From Isoetes taiwanensis (taxonomy: Eukaryota; Streptophyta; Lycopodiopsida; Isoetales; Isoetaceae): a stretch of 64,000 bases of DNA. Where the stretch lies: positions 12,036,787 to 12,100,786 of the forward strand of contig JAJEKV010000005.1 of the NCBI GenBank assembly GCA_021234155.1. Reading direction: 5' to 3'. This document shows positions 44,991-56,010 of this stretch, piece by piece. The notes beneath the pieces are model-generated. The model worked only from the letters and a program-made list of their open reading frames with translations. It was not told the DNA's origin and made no database searches. The position numbers were made by a program, and so were the translations under genes. The first letter of the stretch is position 1; the number at the start of each line of letters is the position of its first letter.

Positions 44991-45500
44991 GTATACTAAC
45001 AGACATCCCCAACGAGTGCTGCATATGCTTCAACAACAACCACTGGAATCTTGACAGTATTGAGTAGCTTCTTCTTATCAGAAGGAACCCAAGCATAGCC
45101 GATAGTCTTTACTTCAATGCAGTCACTAGCAGTCATTGGCCGCCAACTCTTCTTCCAACAATTAACATAATTGGATGGGTGCACCGAGTTCCTCATAGGG
45201 ACAGGCTCCCAACAAGTCACTTGGATAGTCTCAAAGTTTTCTTTCTTATCATCCATTGGGGCTCTTCAGTAGCATACCCTACCCACGTCGGACACAAGAC
45301 ATCATCAGGGCACACCATTACAAAACATGCCTTGCGGTGATGGCTTGATGCTTTGTGGTACAAAAACAAAAGGCCCAGTGTGTCCGATCAAGCTCTCATC
45401 AATATCAGAGGTGTGCACATGCTTATTGAAATATATAAAAGATATCAAATCACATACCTATTTCTATTTTGTACAAATGAATCGTCATCTGCAAAACAGA
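44991..45500 (-). other. Unassigned; 86-codon frame of unknown origin
   Basis: A minus-strand frame at 45256-44996 begins MDDKKENFETIQVTCWEPV and has protein-like composition including SWRPMTASDCIEVKTIGYAW. I do not recognise it. It could be the end of an exon or a captured fragment; no neighbouring exon is evident. Confidence 0.3.
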
Positions 45501-45512
45501 AAGATATATCAT

Positions 45513-47565
45513 TATAAATTGGGCGCCCGCCGCATTTCCAAGCACGAAACACATCTGAAAAATATACGAAAACATGGAAAAAATATGAAAAAAAAAAAAA
45601 AAATGGCCTGCAAATTGGGCGCCCGCCCTATTTGGGCTCGCTTAAGTTGAGCTTCGCCCCATTTCAATCGCGAGATTGGGCCCCCATCGTGCAAAATTTG
45701 GGCGTCTCGCTTATCTCTACATGGGATTTGGTCTTCGCCAGACCGAGCCCCACCGTTGACTTACAATCACCACAAGTTGAGCCAAACTAGTAGCGTAACA
45801 AATTATTGACAACAACATTGTTCGCTCATTCTTAAATCAAACCTTATGACAAGTAGCTATGTCATTTCGACAATAAAAGGTCATACCTCATCTTGACGCC
45901 AAAGAGTGTGTCTTATCACCTCATTATCAGTGTGGCAATGCATGCTGCAATTCTCAACCAAAGAGAAACATGGGTACTTAGAGCACTAGATAAAGGAGAT
46001 CTATTCTCCATTCGAAATTAAAATTACACTAAAATAAATCTAGAATTGCAATAAAATGACAACCTTGAATTGCAAATCACGAAAAGTCGAGTAACTGTCA
46101 CGCTAAACGCAAAGGGTTTAGTCGAGAGCGGCAATGACGAGTAGTGAGACGCTCGGAAGATGGAAAGGATAGCAAGTGCTTGGCGATATTGAGTTGAGGG
46201 GGGGAAATTTGAATTTGAATTTTGAATCTCAACAACCACGTGAATGGTCCACGTGACAATGTTGAGCTGAGGGGGGAAATTTAAGTTTTGAATCTGAACA
46301 ACCACGTGAATGGTCCACGTGGCAGCTTTATTTTGAATTTTGAAATGGTCACGTTAAGGTAGATTTAATCTGACACGCTCTATGGGCCCACTAACTACGC
46401 ATGACCTTTCATTATGAGCATGCCACTTCCCCATCATGCATGCAACCTCCTCGTCCTCCTCCTTATCTGCTCCTCTTCCTTGAAGGCGCCCATCTTCTGG
46501 AGGACCTTTTGAGGTGTTTTTCCATGTTTCATAAAGGCGCCCATCTTCTAGAGAACATTTTGAGGTGTTTTTGCATGTCCAAGGCCGCCAAAGGTTAGCA
46601 TATCTCCTTTCTTAGTGTTTTTATTCCTTTTGTATCATTTATTAGTGTTGGGTGTGCATGTTGTATTTTGCTTTAACAAGGCTCAGTTTTACTTAATAAG
46701 ATTGGGTTGTCAGTGGAAGGGGGTGTTTAATTTGGAGCCCTCCTATTTCTATTATTTTTGCCTTGAACACGACCATTGCCATATATTATTCATTAACATC
46801 TTTTCCTTTATTTTAAGTTAATCTCTTTTAATTGTTTTCTAGTATTATGTCGCCCAGACATCACCTAGACATCACCTGGGGGTGCAAATTGGGCGGGCGC
46901 CCAATTTGGCACCTCACCTTGCCTGCATAATGCCCTGCCCAGCCATCACCTGGGGGTGTAAATTGGGCGGGCGCCCAATTTGGCACCCCACCTTGCTTGC
47001 ATACTACCCTGCCCAGACATCACCTAGGGGTGCAAATTGGGCGGGCGTCCTATTTGGCACCCAAATTGGGCGGGCGCCCAATTTGGCACCCCACGTGGCA
47101 ATTTGAACACCTTGTACCTGAAATTGGGCAACCGCCCAATTTCAAGGCCCCTAACAACATATATCTAATTTCATGCCCCTAACAACATATCTCTAAAGTG
47201 AACACCTTGTACCTAAAATTGGGCCACCGCCCAATTTCAAGGCCCCTAACAACTGTCTTGTCCATCTTGTGTTGTCCATCTTGTGAAATCTGTCTTGTAC
47301 ATCTTGTGAAATCTGGCAACTCAAATAGGGTGACCGCCCGATTTGGAGGCCCCAAATATATTTCTTGTAACTAGTGTCTTGAGTTTGACTGAAATTTGGG
47401 GACCGCCCGATTTGGAGGCCCCAAATATATTTCTTGTAACTAGTGTCTTTGAATGAAATCCCGCGACCGCCGAAGTTGAAGACCCCAAACAACCGATGGT
47501 TTGTTTTTTTTACCTCTTGTCTTGCCAGTAGTATCTCGTAAGAAATCAGGCGACCGCCCAATTTG
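45513..47565. repeat. Field of diverged palindromes (AAATTGGGCG...CGCCCAATTT)
   Basis: Imperfect palindromes of ~22-26 bases occur at about 45517, 45613, 46886, 46965, 47034, 47063, 47121, 47215, 47323, 47392, 47455 and 47542, with one more at 51596. Around 46850-47100 they sit in a ~75 base tandem unit with CATCACCTGGGGGTG and GGCACCCCACCTTGC; at 47120-47560 in ~70-95 base units with AAGGCCCCTAACAAC or GAGGCCCCAAATATATT. Between 45640 and 46880 the sequence is AT-rich with a ~70 bp duplication (ACAACCACGTGAATGGTCCA at 46230 and 46298). No gene is supported. Confidence 0.8.
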
Positions 47566-47599
47566 CCCGCCTCATATGCTTTTGAAAGGTATGCTTGAA

Positions 47600-50500
47600 T
47601 ACCAAGAAGTAGATCTACAATTCCAATCATCCAGGGGGATGTCACAGGCATTCGCTTCATCCAGGGGGATGTCAGGGGTTGTAGCTGCCATGGCGGCGGT
47701 CAAATCCTTTGCTAAGGAATGGGGTCATCGTAAAGTGGTTGAGGCCAGAGGTCATTTGACAGCCTTATATCAGGAGTTACAAATATGCAGAGCTCACATT
47801 CCTTCTTCTGCATTAGAGAGAAACAGATCTTACAAGAAATTAAAGATATTGAGACTGCGCAGGTTACTGGAGCGAAGTTGAAGGCTGGTTTGCAATGGTT
47901 TAAGTCTGGTGATAGGTGTTCTCATTTCTTTTTTAGGGCGGCAAAACGGAGGAGGATGGCTACTTCTATTAACTCTCTCACTCTCCCAGATGGCTCGGAG
48001 GTTTCTGATCCGGTGCACCTAAAGCAGCACCTACATAATCATTTTGCAGTATTCTTTGCTCGACATCGCTTACCATTTCAGGAGGATATGCAATCAGCTG
48101 TGTTAACTAAAGTGCATTCTATTGTTTCAGCAGAGCAACGTTCAATTTTAGAGACAAATATCACTAGAGACGATCTAGGCGCAGCGGCTCACCTATTGGA
48201 GAAAGGAAAATGTCCAGGTCTTGATGGTTTTCCAGTAGAATTTTTTCAAGAATATTGGGAGTGGATTGGAGATGATATATATAATGCATTTTGTGAATTT
48301 AGAAGATACAGAAGTTTGGACAAAATTCTTAACACAGGTGCTATTTCCCTCATTCCCAAGTGTAAAGAGCCCAAGACCATTTCGGATTGGCGTCCTATAA
48401 CATTGCTTTCTACAGTGTATAAGATTTTTGCGAAAGCTCTGGCGGGAGAAGTTGTGTGTTGTTCTTGCTTGAGTCAATTTCGTCCCACCCAAACCGGGTT
48501 CTTGCACGGAAGGTGTATTCTTGATAATGTTGCAAATGCCTATGAAGGTATGTCTTGGGGCAAGGCTAAAGGCCCATCGTATTGTGTATCTCAAACTTGA
48601 TTTTGCCAAGGCATATGACAAAGTGGATTGGGGTTTTAGAGAAGTGTTTATTGGCTTTAGGGGTTTGGTATCCCATTCACAAGAGATGTCATGAAGTTGC
48701 ATACTTCAAAGAAGATCTACATACTCTTCCGGGAGAGCCCTCTGTTGTCTTTCCCTGTTGGTAGAGGAGTTCGTCAAGGTTGCCTCTTGGCTCCATTGCT
48801 TTTACAATAGTGGCGAGGTGCTTTCACAATTATTTTCTAGTCTTTTGCCGAGGATGATGTGATCGGGGGTCTTCCTATGGAAAATGGCTCTCAAGAAATT
48901 ATTAATCGGTATCACGATGATACCTTTCTATTTTTGAAAGCGGATCTTGATAATCTCCAAAATGCAAAGCTTACGCTTGACACATTTTCCTTAGCCTCCG
49001 GAGTTTTGGTCTGGTTGGCAAAAGTGTTACGCTTTGTGGACTTTAGATGATGAAGTCCCACCATGTGTTCTTGCTTACCCACGGAAGGTGTTACCCTCAT
49101 GGGAAGGCAACCAAGCTTCTTGGTATCCCAAAGGGTATTCATGTTTCAACTTCGATGCTTGGGATGTTATAATCGAGGGGTTGCGGAGGCACCTTTTTTT
49201 TGGTGGGATACTGGCTAAGCTATCTATGCACGGAAGGGTAATAGTTGCTAAGCATGTCTTAAGCAACACACATGTCTATATGGCTTACGCCATTCTTGCT
49301 TCCCACTCAAAAGTTTCGTGAGATTGTGGGTGTTGTTAGAAACTTTATCCGGGGTGGAAATGAAGCGGGGTAGTGGTGAAGGTTGCATGGTCTAAGTGTA
49401 TAAAACCTAAGTCTGGCCGGAGGTTTGGGCATGACAGATTTCCATTTGCGGTAAGGTTATGATCTCAAAATTCATTTGGCGGATTCTTGTAGGTAAGGAT
49501 GATTCTCCCGGGTTACGGCTTATTGCACAGGCTCTTACCTCTTCAGATCCCTTTGGTAAAGTCACACTCAAACCTGTTCTTCCATGGAGTTTATTTTATG
49601 AGTTGTGGCCTTATCATAATGCTTCTCCATTCTTAAAGGGATTGTTAGATTCCCGGCACCGCGATCAAAACTTTATTTCACATCAGTCCATTTGCTTGTA
49701 ATACAGTTGACTGCACCTTGTTGGTGGATCCCTCCGGTAGACAATCAACCACTTTGCTTTACTGATGCACCCATTGACTCAAAGACGTTGGAAAAGTGCT
49801 TGGAATCTTAACTATTGCAAAGATGGTATGACTTTCGAACCCGATTCTTTGAAATGGGAGGCTTTTTCGATTAAAGTTTCTATTGGGGCGATGGGATAGA
49901 GTTCTTTGGCAAAAGTTGCTGATTTTCTACAGCCTATTCTGCCACACCAAGAAGATATTTTGGTATGGGTTTGTCATGAAGAAATTAAGGAGTGCAAACT
50001 TGTGAACTCTATGTATCGGTTGTTGCTTGATACCGATATTCTTCCTCCGCCTAATAAGTGGTCTCTTCAACTTCCTCCTCCTCAATGGCGAGAAGGTGTG
50101 GTCTTGGGCATGGGACAAGCTACTTCATCCTAAAGTGGCGCTCTTTGGTGGCGTATTCTTCATAGGTGTCTGCAAGGGGTTAATGTGCTTGTCCATAAGT
50201 TTAACCCTAGAATATCAAATCGGTGTCCAAGATGCAAGCGTGGATCCGAGACCATTGAGCATTGCTTTTTCATGTGTGAACACCTTAGGCAATATGGGGA
50301 CTGGTTGTTTTCCCTTTTTCAGGTTTCACTAACAAGTCAACAAGCGCTTTTTGGCAATTTACCCAAGTACTTGGACAGAGTTACAAGGCCAGGCTTTTCA
50401 TCTAGCAGCAGGATGGTTGCTTTGGACTATCTAGAAAAGACGAAGATTGGTAATCTTCAAAGGTCTGGATGTGGCAGATAATCGTGTTCTCCAAGAAGCT

Positions 50501-50718
50501 CAAGGTTACATTGTAAAGTCGTATCATTGTTCTTCCTTGCCCCTGGCAAGAGGTGATTGATTTTTGAGGAGTTTTTGGATGTGCACTCTTATGCTTAGGC
50601 AGGTTGCTTCACTCGGTGGGTCTCCGCTTATCCGCTGAGATTTTATTCCTGTCTCTGCATTTATACTTGTATTTGACTCTTTGATTGAATAAAGTCTGAC
50701 GTCCTTCAACAAAAAAAA
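47600..50718 (+). mobile_element. LINE 3 (5'-truncated, decayed)
   Basis: Forward-strand LINE with reverse transcriptase and zinc-finger regions but no recognised endonuclease, so it is 5'-truncated near 47600. The 3' end is TTGATTGAATAAAGTCTGAC ... followed by A8 at 50711-50718. It lies within the palindrome field (units on both sides at 47542 and 51596). Its orientation is opposite to LINE 2. Confidence 0.82.
47785..50330 (+). pseudogene. LINE 3 reverse transcriptase remnant
   Basis: The best frame, 47785-48600, contains WFKSGDRCSHFFFRAAKRRR, KGKCPGLDGFPVEFFQEYW, ISLIPKCKEP, DWRPITLLSTVYKIFAKAL and QTGFLHGRCILDNVANAYEG. In other frames follow LKLDFAKAYDKVDWG (motif A, ~48595), GRGVRQGCLLAPLL (motif B, ~48762), and NRYHDDTFLFLKAD (motif C, ~48903), where YADD has become YHDD. 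A zf-RVT region NRCPRCKRGSETIEHCFFMC lies at ~50218. The aspartate pair is kept, but frameshifts between blocks make it non-coding. Confidence 0.88.
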
Positions 50719-50945
50719 TCCTCCTGTGGGCATACTCAATCATCCTCCTGTTTGAATCATCCTCCTGTTTGAAAATAGAGTAACGCAGGCTTTTGAAGAT
50801 CGTAGCATAGGTCTACAAAAATAGAAGCGTGGAATCTGTGGGCAACTGCATACTGAATCATACTCCTGTTTGAAAGTAGAGTAACACAGGCTTTTGATCG
50901 TAGCATAGGTCTGCAAAAATTGAAGCGAAATCGAAGGCAAAGCTT
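50719..50945. repeat. ~120 bp duplication next to the LINE 3 tail
   Basis: AATCATCCTCCTGTTTGAAA ... GAGTAACGCAGGCTTTTGA ... GATCGTAGCATAGGTCT at 50755-50815 recurs at 50858-50920, and CCTCCTGT(G/T)TG is itself repeated at 50720-50770. Confidence 0.8.
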
Positions 50946-52480
50946 TCAACAGCAGATTATGGCGGAAGATTCTTCAACGACGACAGGGCGGCTATGGCGT
51001 CTTCTTGCTTTCACATTCTTGATCTTCTGCAGGTCGGCATGAACACATAGTAGAGGCAATCAACAAAAACTTTCTAGTCTGCGGGGATCCGGGTAGGCAT
51101 CAACATTGGGGCAATTCAAGAGAACAAGGGTTGAAAAAATCAGTTATAGGGCCACTCTAGCTTCTTGCGTCAATAGATCAACACCCTGCGATTCGGCCTG
51201 CATCCTTGATTCGACACCGCTCCTTTTTGTTGCGGATATCTTTGATGCCAAGCTTCAGATTTCAAATATCTTCCCTACCAGCTCGATTTGTAAGAAACAT
51301 GCTTAAACTCTTCACCCGCTTCATTCATCTTCCGCCAAGAAATGAAGACAATACATTCTTGCCAATAAACCAAGATAATCTGACTACGCTTGGCCATACC
51401 CGATCACCGATTGCGCCATAGCTCGAACTTTGTGAGTTTCTCGTTCTTTGTGAGTTTCTCGTTAGGGTTAGCCATTAGGGTTAGGTTAGATTTAGATGGG
51501 AAATTGAATTTTTACCTACTTTTAATTGTTTAGTTATGCAATGCATTTTTTCTGAGTTAATTGAATTGTTTTTCCATAATGCCCCTTTCGGCGATCTTAA
51601 ATATGGCGGTCGCCCAATTTCTACTTGTATGTCCCTCTCGATAACTTATTACAATGCTAACATTTACATGGGTATGTGCAGGAAAATAGGATTAATCCCA
51701 GAAGAGCTCAGAAAGTCTATCAGCTGATGAGGAATTACAATCACATAATATATGGATTGGATATTTGAAACTTTAATGTTTTTAAAACATTAGCTTTACT
51801 TTCAAATGATATGAAGACTATGAAAAGTGTTTGATATTTTAATGAAAATATGTAAAATTTTAACGTCATTAAAGTTGGTCTACTTCATTTTATTGTGCAC
51901 AATATGCTCTTAGAACCCTGTATTCTAGACAATAGCTACCATTTGAGATATTTATGGACTTGCGGAAAGTCCATATTTAATGAAACTGTGCTTCCTACAA
52001 CCGCCAAGGCTACCGTTTCTGCTGCATCTTCGACCTGCATCATATTCACTGCACATAGTTCTTGGCAATCAATCTTTCTCCCAGCTACTATTGCTTCAAC
52101 TTGCACTGCAGATTGTCGCCTGAGCTCTGCTAGCTTGTTGTGAAGGGCCCCGTTCTTCCCTCTTCCTCCATTATTGTTTCTTTCTGTCACAGAGCTTTTT
52201 GTTGTCTGGAGCTCATTGCTGACTTCGATTCCATCCAATCTCTCTCTGGAAGATGGGGCTTTTGCCATATTTGCTTCATGGAATAAAATAACGGCTAAGG
52301 TTAGCCAAATGGCTATTTTGTAGCAGTTTCGCCAAGAAAAACGGCTAAAGTAAATGGAAAAAATGCCCCAAAAAAAGAAAATTTTAGCCCAATTTTTTTG
52401 CCGCCCAAGTGAGTTTTTAGGTTGAATAGCCAAACCTTTACCTCCAGACATATCCATCAGGACATCGATTAGCTAAATCT
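50946..52480 (-). other. Unassigned region with a 173-codon frame
   Basis: The minus-strand frame 52457-51936 is the longest non-transposon open frame in this part. After a hydrophobic stretch its second half reads AKAPSSRERLDGIEVSNELQ and HNKLAELRRQSAVQVEAIVA, which looks like genuine coding sequence with coiled-coil character, but I do not recognise a family. It could be an exon or a captured fragment. The palindrome at 51596 is the only other notable element. Confidence 0.3.
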
Positions 52481-52789
52481 AAGATAGAGTGGGCTTGGAA
52501 AAATGGATGGATTACCCCGAAATTCAACACCAATGTATGTACTAACTTTAAGAAATTTCAAATAGGGTTTATATTTTTCTTTTTTTTTTTCCACTTTCTT
52601 TCTTGTTCCAAGTACAAAGTTGAAGCGTTAGAGGAACAGGAACAATGTAGTCCCTTTTTTTTTAGCATGTTCATGTATGTTTGTGTCTTGATTTATGTAT
52701 TTACAATAAATTCAATGTCTTTGCCAAAATGCTTGGATTTTTTTGAATTATTATAGCGTGATGGCTAATATTTGCCTTTCTATTTTGTA

Positions 52790-52890
52790 AAAGTTTAGCC
52801 AAAAGCAAGAAACTGTGATGGAGGAAAACCATTTAATTTAGCCAAAAGCAAGAAAATGTGATGGAGGAAAACCATTTAGTTTAGCCATGT
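52790..52890. repeat. 45 bp tandem duplication
   Basis: TTAGCCAAAAGCAAGAAA(C/A)TG plus TGATGGAGGAAAACCATTTA occurs twice in succession from about 52796 and 52841. The flanking 52481-52938 is AT-rich with repeated GGCTAAA/TTTAGCC words and no gene. Confidence 0.85.
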
Positions 52891-52942
52891 GTTAGAAACT
52901 TCTAGCCCCAATTTGAAGGTTGTTTAGCTAAACCTATTTTGG

Positions 52943-53137
52943 CTACACTAAAATATAGGAGTAGTAATTTATTCCATGATTTGCTTGCAATACTGTTTGT
53001 ATCAGTGCTGGGCGATTCATGGAGGCATTACCTGGGCCCCTTCGGTCTGCATCTGCAGCAGCTTGCCAAGCAGCAACAGCAGCCGCCCGTCCCTGCGCCT
53101 GCGCCAAGACGTCCACGTCAGCGTCCATTCTCTGTTT
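52943..53137 (-). other. GC-rich Ala-coding stretch, possible LINE 5' end
   Basis: On the minus strand, from the boundary at 53137, the sequence reads RMDADVDVLAQAQGRAAAVA and onward in one frame, GC-rich and unlike its neighbours. It lies immediately inside the right-hand copy of the GTTGTTGTAA duplication. It may be the original 5' end of LINE 2, separated from the rest by later insertions (inference). Confidence 0.35.
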
Positions 53138-53188
53138 GTTGTTGTAAGTCTTCCACAAGGATGCTCAAATTGCCCACAAGGATGCCCA

Positions 53189-53728
53189 CATTAGAGGAAA
53201 AATGAGATCACATTTTGTCCCATTAAGGGATGCTTAAAATGCCATGTCAGCTTTTCAAACTGTCCAATAAGAGAAGAGCTCCAGTGTATCTTGGCAACCT
53301 ATAATTAATGCAACTGCAACTAACTTCTGTAGTATCTTTTTTTCATTATAACTTTTGATCCAGAACTCCGATTCAAAAACTTTTTGTAGCAATGGGTTCG
53401 TCTTCACAAGATCTATCTAGTGATAACCCATTCATACATCTTTTATGATATAAATATACAAGAAATAAGCAAAAAATCATATTTCCTTAAGGTTAACACA
53501 TATGACCATATTGAAACACATCATAACCATATATCATTGGAAAGATCTTTTCATTCCACATCTAATGCAACAAACGCCGCATCATTTTGATAAGTGAATC
53601 AAAAGTTATGTGGAGAAAACAATAGCAATGAAGTTGTTGGTGCTGCATTAATTGGAGTTAATAGAGGGTAGCCATTCCATTGGAGGATTCTTATAGGGAT
53701 GAAATGAGATCTCAAATTTCCTCTAATG
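53189..53728. mobile_element. 540 bp TIR element (MITE) without target duplication
   Basis: Ends are CATTAGAGGAAAAATGAGAT ... and its inverted partner ... TTTCCTCTAATG; the 33 base terminal repeats differ at five positions. The flanks GCCCA (left) and CAAGTTGCTAAG (right) join to GCCCACAAGTTGCTAAG, which is what the uninterrupted flank at 55209 reads. Insertion therefore left no duplication. No coding capacity. Confidence 0.8.
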
Positions 53729-53848
53729 CAAGTTGCTAAGTTACAAATTATGCTTGACATACGCAGATGTGTTGTATTAAGTTTGCAAGGCAAAGGCCCA
53801 CAATGACGCTCAAATAAATAAAGTGTGGACGTAGAAGCAGATGAAAGT

Positions 53849-53964
53849 CTACCTTGGCATTAGGTGGGGCCAAGATGACTCAATAGTCAAGGTTATGGGA
53901 TATTGACTACCTTGGCATTAGGTGGGGCCAAGATGACGCAATAGTCAAGGTTATGGGATATTGA
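53849..53964. repeat. 58 bp tandem duplication upstream of ERF gene 2
   Basis: CTACCTTGGCATTAGGTGGG starts at 53849 and 53907; the two units differ at one base (GACTC versus GACGC). The paralogous flank of copy 3 (55336) has a single unit, so the duplication is younger than the gene duplication. Confidence 0.92.
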
Positions 53965-54116
53965 CGAAGCAACGAGAGCTCCATCATAAAATCAGAAAGC
54001 AACAAAAGCAAAGACCTAGATTGTCAACGAGGCAAAGAGCTGTCCATATTGGAAATGTCAACAGAGAGGGCTGCATAAATGGGACTTGTCTTACTTAGAT
54101 CCCAAAAGTGGGAGCT

Positions 54117-54593
54117 ATGGTGCAGAAACGGAGCAGAGAGGCAGTCCAAAATATTGAAGAAAGGGATCATGTTTGTAAGAAGAGGTATAAAGGCGTCAGA
54201 ATGAGGTCGTGGGGCAGATGGGTCTCTGAAATCCGGGATCCGTGCACTGGTTCCCGAATATGGTTGGGCAGCTTTGCCACACAGGAGCTTGCCGCACGAG
54301 CATATGATGCTGCCCATTTTTGCATCTATGGCCCTGATGCTACCCTCAATGTTCCACTAGAGCCTTCTTCTAGCAATTTTGTTGCAAACTCTGAGCTTTC
54401 AATTAGCCTTGAGTTTCTTCCTCATCCTCGTAGCCCTGCTGAGGATTATTTGGACCAAACCCAATCCCAAATTGGTCTCTTATTTGACATGGCCCTTGCC
54501 ATGCTTCTGCCTTTTGATCTTACAGTTTGCATGTGTGGTCGAATTAGTTCCCAACATGAATTCTGGGAACCTACTCTCTGGTCATATTCTTAA
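54117..54593 (+). CDS. AP2/ERF transcription factor (ERF gene 2)
   Basis: 158 residues from ATG 54117, no intron. The AP2 domain (about residues 20-78) reads [40 protein letters not shown] and GPDATLNVP, with the same Val14/Asp19 mix as gene 1. The C-terminal half has [20 protein letters not shown] and ends [10 protein letters not shown]. The frame is intact, so it could be expressed. However, its distal upstream flank was moved 14.4 kb away by nested insertions, and a MITE sits in the proximal part; regulation may differ from that of its sisters. An upstream ATG at 54078 is out of frame. A frameshifted tandem copy lies 950 bases downstream. Confidence 0.87.
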   Translation: MVQKRSREAVQNIEERDHVCKKRYKGVRMRSWGRWVSEIRDPCTGSRIWLGSFATQELAARAYDAAHFCIYGPDATLNVPLEPSSSNFVANSELSISLEFLPHPRSPAEDYLDQTQSQIGLLFDMALAMLLPFDLTVCMCGRISSQHEFWEPTLWSYS

Positions 54594-54959
54594 CTATATT
54601 AGCTGCAAGAAAGTAAGTAGTTGTTTGAATAGTGAACATGGCAATAAATGCTTTTCAACCTCATGTCATGACAAATGATATTATTTTATGGGAATGTCCC
54701 CTTGCTTTGCATGCCATATCAGAGAAACAAAAAATAAACTAGCAATAGGGCAGGTTTGGGGCGAAGGGTCGGGCGTGTTGCATATAGGAGATCCATAATC
54801 ATTCTAACACTCTATTCTTTGTCTATATGGAGATGAAAAAAAAACAAGGTAAAGTATTATTAATTGCCTATTAATTTAAACACCCTTTCGCAAATCTCTC
54901 CTAATGCCTGATATTTTAGGTATAAGGGTATGAATTCGGTGAGAGGTGATGTGGGAGTG
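54594..54959 (+). repeat. ERF gene 2 downstream flank
   Basis: Colinear with 56016-56360: CTGCAAGAAAGTAAGTAGTT, GTGAACATGGCAAT, CATGCCAT.TCAGAGAAAC, GGTCGGGCG and TATAGGAGATCCATAATCAT recur. It defines the right part of a ~1.4 kb unit that is tandemly duplicated with copy 3. Confidence 0.85.
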
Positions 54960-55549
54960 GAACTTTGTTTTGAGAAATAAATTTGAACTGCTATGAAAAG
55001 AAGTCGCTAACTTGGACATGGGAGTGGGACTTTATTTAGAGATGTATATTTGAAAATTATATGAAAAGGAGTTTGAAAAGAATCAAGTTCACTACTTGTT
55101 GGTAGAAGAAGAGATTTTCTTATATTCAATCGAGATGAACTAGGCAAATTGCATAGTTACAAAGTATGGGTGCATGTGGTTGTAAGTTGCCCACAAGGAT
55201 GCTCAAATTGCCCACAAGTTGCTAAGTCACAAATTATGCTTGACATACGCCCATGTGTTGTATTAAGTCTGCAAGGCAAAGGCCCACAATGACGCTCAAA
55301 TAAATAAAGTGTGGACGTAGAAGCAGATGAGAGTCTACCTTGGCATTAGGTGGGGTCAAGACGACTTTTTTTAACGTAGTCAAATTTATGGGATATTGAC
55401 GAAGCAACGAGAGCTCTATTGTAAAACAGAAAGCAATAAAATCAAAGACATAGATTGTCAACGGGCAAAGAGCTGATCAGTGTGGAAATGTCAACAGAGA
55501 TGGCTGCATAAATGGGACTTTTATTACTTAGATCCCAAAAGTGGGGGCT
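54960..55549 (+). promoter_or_regulatory. Upstream region of ERF copy 3
   Basis: The only uninterrupted version of the ERF upstream flank in the window. It serves as the reference empty site for the 540 bp MITE and, with 38457-38732, for the Helitron at 26424. TATA-like TGCATAAATGG at 55504. Confidence 0.6.
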
Positions 55550-56010
55550 ATGGTGCAAAAACAGAGCAGAGAGATAGTCCAAAATATTGAAGAAAGGGAT
55601 CTTTTTCATAAGAAGAGGTATAAAGGCATTAGAATGAGGTCATGGGGCAGATCGGTCTCTGAAAGCCGGGATCCGCGCACAGGCTCCCAAATATGGTTGG
55701 GCAACTTTGCCACTCACCATATGAGTGTACGATGCTGTCTATTTCTGCATCTATGACCCTGATGTTGTCCTTAATTTTCCACTAGAGTTTTTTTCTGGCA
55801 ATTTTGTTGCAAAATTTGAACTTTCAATTAGCCTTGATCTTCTTCCTCATCCTCGTAGACCTGCCGAAGATTTTTTGGATCAAACCCAATCCCAAATTGG
55901 TCTCTTATTTGACATGGCCCTTGCCATGCTTCTGTCTTTTGATCCTACCGTTGCATGTGTAGTCGAATTAGTGCCCATCATAATACATTCTGGGCTCTCT
56001 GGTCATATTC
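55550..56010 (+). pseudogene. AP2/ERF pseudogene, frameshifted (ERF copy 3)
   Basis: Starts [17 protein letters not shown] and reads into the AP2 domain as YKGIRMRSWGRSVSESRDPR, where Trp (GRW) has become Ser and Ile (SEI) has become Ser. A frameshift in the helix (near 55715, FATHHM) moves the rest, YDAVYFCIYDPDVVLNFPLE and [18 protein letters not shown], to another frame. A second frame change occurs near 55950, so the C-terminal LWSYS (55998-56010) is read in yet another frame. The loss of key DNA-contacting residues together with frameshifts argues for real decay rather than a sequencing error. Confidence 0.88.

Larger units (their letters stand above)
53138..54116 (+). promoter_or_regulatory. 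Upstream region of ERF gene 2
   Basis: Resumes the ERF flank at GTTGTTGTAAGTC and shares CACAAGGATGCTCAAATTGC and GGCAAAGGCCCACAATGACG with the flank of copy 3. It is interrupted by a 540 bp TIR element (53189-53728) and has a 58 bp tandem duplication at 53849-53964. The TATA-like TGCATAAATGG at 54072-54082 is about 40 bases before the start codon, as in the other copies. Confidence 0.5.
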
